DNA of 19,727 nt. Source: Phycisphaerae bacterium (GTDB lineage Bacteria > Planctomycetota > Phycisphaerae > UBA1845). This document shows positions 8,811 through 15,783 of this stretch, one piece after another. The first letter of the stretch is position 1, and each line of letters begins with the position of its first letter. The notes under the pieces were generated by a model, which had not been told where the DNA came from, made no database searches, and worked only from the letters and a program-made list of their open reading frames with translations. The stretch spans positions 1 to 19,727 of the forward strand of contig JAJDDU010000572.1 of the NCBI GenBank assembly GCA_029260155.1, in the 5' to 3' direction. Made by a program: the position numbers and the translations under genes.

Positions 8811-8838
8811 CGATTAAGTGGGGTAAACTACTTAGTCG
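8811..8838 (+). terminator. 9-bp hairpin after the metallopeptidase gene
   Basis: CGATTAAGT (8811-8819) pairs with ACTTAGTCG (8830-8838), nine pairs with one G-U, around a ten-base loop. It begins 46 bases after the stop at 8764. There is no T-run after it, so it is at best a weak terminator or an RNA-stabilising 3' hairpin. The rest of 8765-9012 shows no gene. Confidence 0.3.
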
Positions 8839-8962
8839 ACATTCCGCATAGATTGCCCATATAGCCTAATCACTCCCAGTGCTACACGACATGTTGAATC
8901 AGCACTCGACACAGAGGTCCACGATCTGCTACGATGCACGCGTTGTCAGGTCACTTGAAGCG

Positions 8963-8999
8963 CTGGTGCCGGACCGTGACACTTTCGATCCGGCATCGG
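8963..8999 (+). promoter_or_regulatory. Hairpin just upstream of the pseudopilin start
   Basis: TGCCGGA (8967-8973) and TCCGGCA (8989-8995) are exact reverse complements; four more pairs including two G-U extend the stem to 8963-8999. The 3' arm runs into the GGGGGA (8998-9003) that would serve as ribosome-binding site for the ATG at 9013. Folding could therefore limit translation. Stems of this size occur by chance in GC-rich DNA, so the role is speculative. Confidence 0.25.
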
Positions 9000-9012
9000 G
9001 GGATGCGAAGTT

Positions 9013-10129
9013 ATGTGTGTGCTGCCCCGGAAGCTATGCCCGCCAGTCCAGTCGAGTATTGCGGTATCGCCCCTGCGCGACGCGTTTACCTTGATCGAGT
9101 TGCTGGTCGTGGTGTCCATCATCGCGACGTTGCTATCGCTGTTGGTCCCAGGGTTACGCGGCGCGCGCGAACAAGCTCGGATCGTCGTGTGCAGGCGCGA
9201 ACACAGCCGCCATTGGGCTTGCTGCCTATGCATACGCCACGGATTCCAGCGGCTGGCTTTGTGGTTCGCCGGGTACGAGCGGCAGCGTGATGTACATCGA
9301 TACCGAAGCTGATCCGACGGAAGAAGACATCGCCACGGACCCGTCGCAGAATTGGGACTACGCGGGAGCCTTGGGACCAACGTACATGAACACTTCCCTG
9401 CCTGCCAACCGCGCGGAGCGCATGCAGGAGGTGGCTGGCGGTGTGTTTTCCTGCCCGTCGAACCGCTACTTCGCAAATCCGGTTGAGGGGTCTACCAATC
9501 CGCCGCCCAACGTCAACGGTGAACCCATCGGGTCATTCAAGCGACAACCGATGGTCAGCTACAACACTATTCGCAACTTCATGTTGTGGCCGCGCACGAT
9601 GGTCGATCGCGATCCCTCGCGACCGTGGGGCCCGGTGGCACCCTTCCTGGAGGCGAGTTTCGATACGATCGGCGGTAAGACGCTGCGCCCGAAAAACTAC
9701 CTTCCCGTCATGGACCGCATTACAAATCCCGCCGGCAAAGTATTCCTGGCCGACGGCAATCGATTCACCCGTCGTTCGGGGAAAATCACGTACGATATCG
9801 AGTGGAACGCCGAAGCCGGCGGCGCTTTCTGCAACGGAGGGCCGACGCTGCCGTTGACCCAGGGTACGAACAATCACGTGCTATCGAGCTACCATACCGA
9901 CCCGCGCATCGGCAAGTTCGGTTACCGTCACACCAGCGGCGGCAAGCGAGGCATTGTCATCAACTGCTTCGATGGCCACAGCACGTTTATCTCGGAAGCG
10001 GAATCGCGCGAGCCGGACTACTGGTGGCCCAAGGGCACGGTCATTCCGTTTTCCGAACTCAACGACGCCAGTCGCATGCGCGTCGCCGGCCGCCTCGATT
10101 CCAGCTACAACTACAACGTAGGCCGTTAG
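9013..10129 (+). pseudogene. Frameshifted type II secretion pseudopilin-like protein
   Basis: Two reading frames together make one protein of about 370 residues. The first frame (9013-9312) gives a prepilin-type start: a basic leader, the cleavage motif RDA/FTLIELL, a hydrophobic helix ending SLLVPGLRGAREQAR. The second frame reads GANTAAIGLAAYAYATDSSGW from about 9187 and continues to the stop at 10129. Removing one base near 9187-9192 joins them, so the sequence carries one surplus base. The C-terminal part has RHTSGG then FDGHSTF, resembling the H-X9-DG ending of planctomycete pseudopilin-like proteins, but with a longer spacer. The residue before the cleavage site is Ala, not the usual Gly. 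It may be a true pseudogene or a sequencing error; a lone second-frame start at 9287 would lack the export signal. The family's role is as a pilin-like inner-membrane subunit. Confidence 0.75.
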
Positions 10130-10219
10130 TGACCAGACCACCTGCCGGCGGTGAGAGATTGCCGATTCGCGCCGACCGCCATCTCCGGCCGCGCAAGGCA
10201 GGTAGAAGAAGGCTGGCGA

Positions 10220-10235
10220 GAAACGCTATCGTTTC
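10220..10235. terminator. Small hairpin between convergent genes
   Basis: GAAACG (10220-10225) and CGTTTC (10230-10235) form a perfect 6-bp stem with a four-base loop. It lies in the 166-nt gap between the ends of the + strand pseudopilin and the - strand beta-helix gene, a place where a bidirectional terminator is expected. It has no strong T-run on either side, so support is modest. Confidence 0.25.
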
Positions 10236-10281
10236 CCCGAGTTCACCGGAATCCTCTAGTCCCATGCAGATGCAAGCGACT

Positions 10282-10296
10282 GCGCGCCCTTCGCGC
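10282..10296 (-). terminator. GC-rich hairpin at the stop of the minus-strand gene
   Basis: GCGCG (10282-10286) and CGCGC (10292-10296) pair around a five-base loop, directly abutting the minus-strand stop codon. No T-run follows on the minus strand. It may help stop transcription or protect the 3' end. Short stem, low confidence. Confidence 0.2.
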
Positions 10297-12063
10297 TAAT
10301 CGCCGTCTCCGCCGAACACCAGCTGAATCGCTCGGAAATCGGCTTGGTCAACGTCCAGGTCGAGATCGGCGTCAAAGACGGTACAGTTCTGATCGGGGAG
10401 CGCGCCGCCAGGGCCCTCGACACAGGTCAGAAAATCCGCGAAATCGAACACGTTGACGAGCAAGTTGCAGTCCGAGTCGCCAAGTCCGGCGCCGGCTTCG
10501 TACGCACCCATGTCTGTGCGGGCGCACTGCAACCGGGGTCGCCCGTCAAGGTCGCTGACTCCGGCTTGGAGTTCGAACAGCGGGTCGCCCGCGTTGACCG
10601 CGATGGACCCTGCTGCGAGGCGGAAGTCTCCGCCGCCGGTGTCCACAAACTGCGGGTCACCCGTGATGTTCCCGTTTTCGTCGGGCCCGGAGAGGTCTTC
10701 GATGAGGCTGAAGCTGCCCGTCACGCTCCCGCCGAATACCGGTGCGGCATGTCCCCAGAGAAGGCAGTTGCGCAAGTCGACGTTGCCGGTGAAAACCTGA
10801 TCAATTGCCCCGCCGGGCACTACCTCGTCTTGTCCGATTCGGTTGCCGACGAACGTGCAGTGTGAGATCGTCCCGTTCTTGGCGGATACCGCCCCGCCTC
10901 GACCGGCCGCTGCGGACCCGGAGTCGCCGACCCCGTGGCCAGTGCTGTTGTTGACGGATAGGCAGTTCGACATGATCAGTGTTGAAGTGACGCGTATTGC
11001 TCCGCCATCTCCGCCAAAGCTGAAACCATTGCCGTAATCCGCGGGACCGCAGAGATTGTCCATGAAGATGCAGCGGTGAACGGTCGCATTCTTGGCGGCA
11101 ATCGCCCCGCCGTCGCCGCCGGAACCCGCGTCGCCGAATTCGCCCTCCCCTCCGCCTCCGCCAGTTTCGTTGCCGCCAAAGAAACTATCAACGATCATCA
11201 GATTCTCGGCAGAAGAGAAGATCGCCCCACCGCGTCCACCACTGCCTGGTGCCTCATCGCTAACCCCCCCACCCCGTTTCGTTGGCAACGAACGAGCAGT
11301 CGCGAATGATGCCGCTGCTTCCGTTGCGGAAGTAAACAGCACCGCCCCGTCCGCCGGATCCGCCGAAGCCAATGTGGCCATCTTTCGACAGTCCGCGGAG
11401 GCCGGTGCGGGCGATGTTCGAAGCGAACATGCTCGACTCGATTCGAACCACGGCGCCGAGCCCGCAGTAGACGCCGCCCCCGCCAACGGCGAGTGGGCCG
11501 GGTGGAAACACGAAGTGCGGCGACCGCCCTGAGGCGTTGTCCCGCACGATCAGGTTGCTGAGTGTGGCTTCGGCACTGACGACCCGAACGCCGCCGCCGC
11601 TCTCACTGTCGGGTAGACCACCCGTCACTGTGAACCCGTCAAGTACACTCTCCGAAGCGTTGTTTTCGATACGCACAACATGATGCGACTGGTTTCCGTC
11701 GAGGAATCCGCTCAGAACAGTCGACGCGGGATCGACCGTGCGCTGGGACAAGTCAGTTTCCGTTCCCAGGAACGAACCATAGACGGCCACGGACTCCGGC
11801 ACTGCAAATGACCGAGTTGGATCATTGGTCTCTCGGTCCGGGCGATAAGTACCCCTTCGCACCCACACCTGCGCACCTGGCTCTGCGACATCCAATGCAT
11901 CTTGCAGGTCGAAGAACGCGTTGTCCCAACTCTCGCCGGTGTTGGCCCCGGAGGCTGCATGATCGACGAAGATCACATCGCTCGCCGCGAAGCTCCTTGC
12001 GCTTGCCGCCAACACAACCACGGTCGTCAATCGAACGCCCGAAACCAGAGTCGAGTAACGCAT
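10296..12063 (-). pseudogene. Frameshifted secreted beta-helix / dockerin-like protein
   Basis: Reading on the minus strand, 12063 to 11260 gives 267 residues: a signal peptide (cleavage near SFA, residue 26), then the beta-helix cap shared with the two large left-hand genes (SWDNAFFDLQDALDVA, VWVRRGTYRP) and the first coils. The frame closes just after NETGWGG. A second frame continues the same fold (VSDEAPGSGGRGGAIF and on) to the stop at 10296. The switch lies in a run of seven G on the coding strand (plus-strand C7, 11264-11270); six G would give one 588-residue protein. About seven coils of the type GGRGGAVYFRNGS...C.F..N are present, with Gly-rich loops between them. The end is a two-loop dockerin-like module (DSDCNLLVNVFDF, then DADLDLDVDQAD) with a C-x12-C pair. 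Probably exported; function unknown. Pseudogene, phase-variable gene and assembly error all remain possible. Confidence 0.8.
11264..11270 (-). repeat. Homopolymeric G7 tract at the frameshift
   Basis: The coding (minus) strand has seven consecutive G, read as plus-strand C7, exactly where the two frames of the beta-helix gene part. One G fewer restores a continuous reading frame (ETGWGVSDEAPG). Such a tract is the classic substrate for slipped-strand changes, and also a classic site of length errors in sequencing. Confidence 0.7.
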
Positions 12064-12097
12064 GGCACGCGCCTTTCAAGAAACCGAATTGAGGAGG

Positions 12098-12120
12098 ATC
12101 CAGATCGCAGTAATCTGGAT
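12098..12120 (-). promoter_or_regulatory. Perfect 8-bp dyad upstream of the minus-strand beta-helix gene
   Basis: ATCCAGAT (12098-12105) and ATCTGGAT (12113-12120) are exact reverse complements with a seven-base spacer. The dyad starts 34 bases upstream of the minus-strand ATG at 12063, where a leader hairpin or operator could sit. GAAAGG, about ten bases before that ATG on the minus strand, is the likely ribosome-binding site. Confidence 0.3.
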
Positions 12121-12202
12121 GGCCGTTTTCGATCATCGCGGACCCGCGACAGGCCGCGCCCCAGGGCACAACTATGATGATATCGCGTTGCCCGGGAGGC
12201 AG

Positions 12203-12245
12203 TCAATTGAATTCGGTATCAGAATACCAAGAACTTCACAATTGA
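12203..12245. promoter_or_regulatory. Nested dyad in the divergent control region
   Basis: TCAATTG (12203-12209) and CAATTGA (12239-12245) are exact inverted copies. They enclose a second perfect dyad, GGTAT (12215-12219) with ATACC (12224-12228). The AT-rich, symmetric layout between two divergent genes suits a regulator-binding site or promoter overlap. No clear -35/-10 pair was identified. Confidence 0.35.
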
Positions 12246-12663
12246 GCGTACTGCACGGCGTCTGGCCTCGGAGCAATGATTCGTCCCTGGTCTTCCGCAC
12301 CATGTGACGCAGGCGCGATTCGCGCAGAGAGTCATTCCGAGCGCAGCGTATCGATCGAAGTGGAGGATGTGATTGCGGAACCCGGCGCATTCACAGGCGT
12401 GATGGTGGAGCTTCTCCAAGAGCGAATGAGGAGCTTGATGCCGTGGAGATCCTCTTGCTTGATTTCGGGCTTTCACTCGCCTGCCATGCCCGGCAACCAT
12501 GCGAACTTCCCACTCAAATCGCCACCAAGGTACGGCGCGAAGGCAAGCGTCCGGACCGGCCAAGCAGTGTCCCCGTCGCGCAGGCAATCACCGTGCCGAA
12601 CAGCATTGGGGAGCGTCTGCGCTTGCATGGGCGTCGATGATGCGTCAAACTGCGAGTTCGCGC

Positions 12664-12689
12664 CACCGGAGCCCGTCGGGTTTCCGGTG
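12664..12689 (+). promoter_or_regulatory. Hairpin upstream of the first ATPase gene
   Basis: CACCGGA (12664-12670) pairs exactly with TCCGGTG (12683-12689), with a further CCC/GGG pairing inside the loop (12672-12674 with 12678-12680). It ends 25 bases before the ATG at 12715, upstream of the AGAGG ribosome-binding site (12703-12707). It could be a weak terminator of leader RNA or a translational control element; chance is not excluded. Confidence 0.2.
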
Positions 12690-12714
12690 TGGCTGCGCAT
12701 GCAGAGGTTGGTCG

Positions 12715-14436
12715 ATGGCAGGGCGGAAAAAACTGGGCGAGATTCTACTTGAGTCTGGCGTGATCAACGCGAACGCGCTGGCCGATGCGCTACAGTACGC
12801 TACCGAGCACGGCAAGCGGATCGGCGAGGCACTGGTCGAACTTGAGTTGGCGGATGAGGAAGCGGTGACGCGCGCGTTGGCGGCGCAGTTCAACATGCCA
12901 TTCGTCGAGCTCGACAGCGGCTCGGTCGATGAGGAGGCGCTCAAGCTCCTGTCCGAAGAGATCATTCGGCGTCACGGGGTCGTACCGATAGGCCGGGAGG
13001 GTAACCGACTGAGGGTGGTCATTAGTGACCCGCTCGATTTGGAAACGATGGACGTGCTGCGTTTCCGTCTGAACGTGGACTTGATTCCGGTCCTAGCGCC
13101 GCCGGCGAAAGTGCGCGACTTCATCGAGAAGTTCGTCAATCCCATGACGGACGAGATGTCGAAGACGATGGCCAGCATCGACCATGATGCGCCGGAAATC
13201 GAGGACAAGGATGGCGATGGGAACATCCTGGATGGCAGCGATGCTGACGCGCCGATCATCCGCTTGATCAACTTGGTGATTGCCGAAGCGGTTCGTTCAC
13301 GGGCGAGCGACATTCACATCGAACCGATGAGCGACCGCGTGCGTGTGCGCTATCGGATTGACGGTGTGTGTCACGTTCGGGACGACGTTCCCAAGAACAT
13401 GCAGAGCGCGGTGACCACGCGCATGAAGATCATGTCGGGTATGGACATTGCCGAGAGGCGTGTTCCCCAAGACGGGCGCATCAAGCTGAAAATCGGTGGC
13501 GGTCAGATCGACTTTCGCGTCAGTTCGTGTCCGAGCTATCATGGTGAGTCGGTGGTGCTGCGTATTCTGAGACCGGACTCCGTGACGATCGGCATCGCCG
13601 CCTTGGGCTTCGAGGACGACGACAACAAGCGTTTCCAGCAGACCATCAAACGTCCCAACGGGATCTTCTTGGTCACCGGTCCCACGGGATCGGGCAAAAC
13701 GACGACTTTGTACGGAGCGCTGCAGGATTTGAATCGGCCCGACAAGAAGATCATCACGGTTGAGGATCCGGTAGAGTACAACTTCACCGGCATGAACCAG
13801 TGCCAAGTTCGGGAAGACATCGGTTTTGGATTCGCCCGGATTCTGCGTTCGATGCTGCGTCAGGCACCGAATATCATCTTGGTGGGTGAGATTCGTGACC
13901 GCGAGGTGGGCGACGTTGCGATTCAGGCGGCGCTTACCGGCCACCTGGTGTTCAGCACTTTGCATACGAACGATGCGCCCTCGGCGATTACGCGATTGAT
14001 CGACATGGGCATCAAGCCTTTCTTGGTTGCCAGTGCGGTTCAGGCGATCATGGCGCAGCGGTTGGTACGTGTGATTTGCAAGGAATGCAAGGACGTGGAT
14101 CCGAGCCCGAACAGGGCGATGCTGAGCGTCCTGGGCTTTCGAGGCGATCAGTTGGAGGGGAAGGTATTCTACAAGGGTAAGGGCTGCTCACGCTGCGGGG
14201 GGACGGGGTACCGCGGTCGTCAGGGTATTTTCGAGTTCCTGCAACTCAGCAGTGAGCTTCGTGAGTTGGCGTTCAACCGCGCCCCAACGACGGAATTGCG
14301 CAGGGCGGCGCGAGCGACTGGGATGCGATCGTTGGTGGAGGATGGCAAGCTAAAGATCCTCAAGGGCATCACCACGCCGGAAGAAGTTGCGCGCATTGCG
14401 CAGGCCGAAGGGCTTGCCACGTTCGAGGAGGACTGA
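12715..14436 (+). CDS. gspE: GspE/PilB-type secretion or pilus assembly ATPase (first copy)
   Basis: This is a 573-residue cytoplasmic hexameric ATPase that powers pseudopilus or pilus assembly. The start at 12715 is chosen over in-frame upstream starts because AGAGG is well spaced and the protein then begins with the family's N-terminal domain. Residues 6-29 and 35-58 form two 24-residue K/R-L/I-G motifs five residues apart, the MshEN layout that binds c-di-GMP in some relatives; the last Gln of motif one is Ala29 here. The ATPase core has Walker A GPTGSGKT (322-329), an Asp-box region, Walker B IILVGE (387-392) and a His box GHLVFSTLHTNDA. A tetracysteine zinc site is present (Cys455, 458, 491, 494). 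Length is normal. It heads the co-directional secretion cluster. Whether it serves type II secretion or a type IV pilus cannot be told from sequence alone. Confidence 0.95.
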   Translation: MAGRKKLGEILLESGVINANALADALQYATEHGKRIGEALVELELADEEAVTRALAAQFNMPFVELDSGSVDEEALKLLSEEIIRRHGVVPIGREGNRLRVVISDPLDLETMDVLRFRLNVDLIPVLAPPAKVRDFIEKFVNPMTDEMSKTMASIDHDAPEIEDKDGDGNILDGSDADAPIIRLINLVIAEAVRSRASDIHIEPMSDRVRVRYRIDGVCHVRDDVPKNMQSAVTTRMKIMSGMDIAERRVPQDGRIKLKIGGGQIDFRVSSCPSYHGESVVLRILRPDSVTIGIAALGFEDDDNKRFQQTIKRPNGIFLVTGPTGSGKTTTLYGALQDLNRPDKKIITVEDPVEYNFTGMNQCQVREDIGFGFARILRSMLRQAPNIILVGEIRDREVGDVAIQAALTGHLVFSTLHTNDAPSAITRLIDMGIKPFLVASAVQAIMAQRLVRVICKECKDVDPSPNRAMLSVLGFRGDQLEGKVFYKGKGCSRCGGTGYRGRQGIFEFLQLSSELRELAFNRAPTTELRRAARATGMRSLVEDGKLKILKGITTPEEVARIAQAEGLATFEED

Positions 14437-14538
14437 CACCCGGAGTTTCAGCGTCGTGCTTGGTTGGCGACGCCTCCGAGAGTAAACGCCAGGAGCATGC
14501 TCGTCGCCCGCAAGAGGTGGCGGCCTATTATTCGCTGT

Positions 14539-14553
14539 ACGCCCGGTGGGCGT
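14539..14553 (+). promoter_or_regulatory. Short hairpin before pilT
   Basis: ACGCCC (14539-14544) and GGGCGT (14548-14553) form a perfect 6-bp stem with a three-base loop, 25 bases ahead of the pilT ATG. The 142-nt gap between the ATPase gene and pilT has no other visible signal. It could modulate translation; chance occurrence is equally possible. Confidence 0.2.
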
Positions 14554-14578
14554 GTACGCGAATTGCGAGATTCCGCGT

Positions 14579-15727
14579 ATGGCTATGTTGCACATTGACC
14601 GTTTGCTGGAAACGGTGATCAAGCAGGGCGGATCGGACCTGCACCTGACGGTGGGCGTCCCGCCGGTGATACGCCTGCACGGGCGTTTGCGTCAGTTGGA
14701 GACCAAGACCCTCGGTCCTGAGGACACGACCGCGTTGATGAAGGCGATCACGCCCGAACGCTGCCAGCAGGAGATTCAGGAGGAGGGAGGCTGCGACTTT
14801 GGATTCGCGTTCGGGGAACACGGGCGATTTCGCGTGTCGGTGTTCCGGCAAAAAGGCAATCTGACGCTGGTCTTGCGACTGATCCCCTCGCGATTGCTGT
14901 CGTTCGAGGAGATCGGTCTTCCGAAGATCATCTCGGCGCTGTGCAGGCGTCCGCGTGGGCTGTTTCTGGTTACAGGCCCCACGGGATCGGGCAAGACGAC
15001 AACGCTGGCGTCGATGGTTAACTATATTAACGCCGGCCTGGACCGTCACATTGTGACGATTGAAGACCCGATCGAATACTACCACGCACACAAGAAGTCA
15101 CTGGTGAACCAGCGCGAAGTCGGGGTGGACGTTCCCAGTTTCTCGGAAGCTCTACGTCGCGTTCTGCGTATGGACCCGGACGTGATTCTGGTGGGTGAGC
15201 TGCGCGACCTCGAGACGATCGAAGCCGCGATCACCGCGGCAGAGACCGGCCACCTGGTTTTCGGCACGCTTCACACGACGGGATGCCAGGGCACGATCAA
15301 CCGTATCATCGACGCTTTCCCGCAGAACCAGCAGGACCAGATTCGGGTGCAGCTTTCGGTGACGCTGATCGCCGTGCTTTCTCAAGCGCTGTGTCCGAAG
15401 CAGCCCAAGGGCATGGTCGCTGCCTATGAGTTCATGGTGGTAACCCCAGCCGTTGCGAACCTAATCCGTGAGAACAAGGTTTACCGCCTCGACTCAGCCA
15501 TTCAAACAGGCAAGAAATTCGGCATGCGGCTGCTCGATGAGCATTTGTGGGAGCTGTTCAGCACGAACAAGATCACAGCCGAGGAAGCAGTGGACAAGTC
15601 GCGCAGGCCGGGTGAGATGCAAGACAAGATCGACGCGCACTCGCGTGGGCTGGACGTCGACGCGATGGAATCCCAGAAGCCTGACGACGACGACGACGGG
15701 CCAAAAGTCCCGCGGCGGAACAGCTGA
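14579..15727 (+). CDS. pilT: PilT-type twitching motility / pilus retraction ATPase
   Basis: This is a 382-residue cytoplasmic ATPase of the PilT family, which depolymerises type IV pili to cause retraction. ATG at 14579 is preferred because the protein then opens IDRLLETVIKQGGSDLHL, the usual PilT start, with a weak GAGA site upstream; GTG at 14546 is an alternative. Walker A GPTGSGKT is at 133-140 and Walker B VILVGE at 202-207; the His box reads AAETGHLVFGTLHTT, as in PilT rather than PilB. A PAVANLIRE segment matches the C-terminal retraction motif region. No tetracysteine zinc site is present, as expected for PilT. The last 20 or so residues form an acidic tail with five consecutive Asp, beyond the usual family end. 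Its place between two assembly ATPases suggests a dynamic pilus. Confidence 0.95.
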   Translation: MAMLHIDRLLETVIKQGGSDLHLTVGVPPVIRLHGRLRQLETKTLGPEDTTALMKAITPERCQQEIQEEGGCDFGFAFGEHGRFRVSVFRQKGNLTLVLRLIPSRLLSFEEIGLPKIISALCRRPRGLFLVTGPTGSGKTTTLASMVNYINAGLDRHIVTIEDPIEYYHAHKKSLVNQREVGVDVPSFSEALRRVLRMDPDVILVGELRDLETIEAAITAAETGHLVFGTLHTTGCQGTINRIIDAFPQNQQDQIRVQLSVTLIAVLSQALCPKQPKGMVAAYEFMVVTPAVANLIRENKVYRLDSAIQTGKKFGMRLLDEHLWELFSTNKITAEEAVDKSRRPGEMQDKIDAHSRGLDVDAMESQKPDDDDDGPKVPRRNS

Positions 15728-15783
15728 GCGGAGTCGCTTGACGGTCCGCGGGACGCGTGTTTCGAGGAAGAAGAGAATCGCCC

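Larger units (their letters stand above)
12064..12714. other. Divergent intergenic region with no supported gene
   Basis: These 651 bases separate the minus-strand beta-helix gene from the first secretion ATPase gene, so promoters for both should lie here. Open frames exist on both strands (for example 12276-12752 + and 12219-12587 -), but they overlap each other or the ATPase start, have no recognisable domains and are low-complexity in style. The stretch near 12329-12360 (TCATTCCGAGCGCAGCG and on) resembles short interspersed palindromic repeats often found between genes in GC-rich bacteria and may be a fragment of one. Confidence 0.5.

Noticed and set aside
12219..12587. 122-residue minus-strand open frame with a RYAALGMT segment
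   Set aside because: That peptide is a familiar by-product of translating short interspersed repeats; no other sign of a gene.
12499..12714. 72-residue N-terminal extension of the first ATPase
   Set aside because: The added part is Arg/Ser-rich, unlike the family; the ATG at 12715 has AGAGG at good spacing and matches family starts.
12276..12752. 158-residue open frame in the control region
   Set aside because: It runs over the well-placed ATPase start and ribosome-binding site, has no recognisable domain, and overlaps another frame on the opposite strand.
8811..14553. Reading every small stem before a start codon as a shared regulatory device
   Set aside because: Stems of 6-8 bp with short loops are expected by chance in DNA of this composition, and the arm sequences are unrelated to each other. 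They are listed separately at low confidence.
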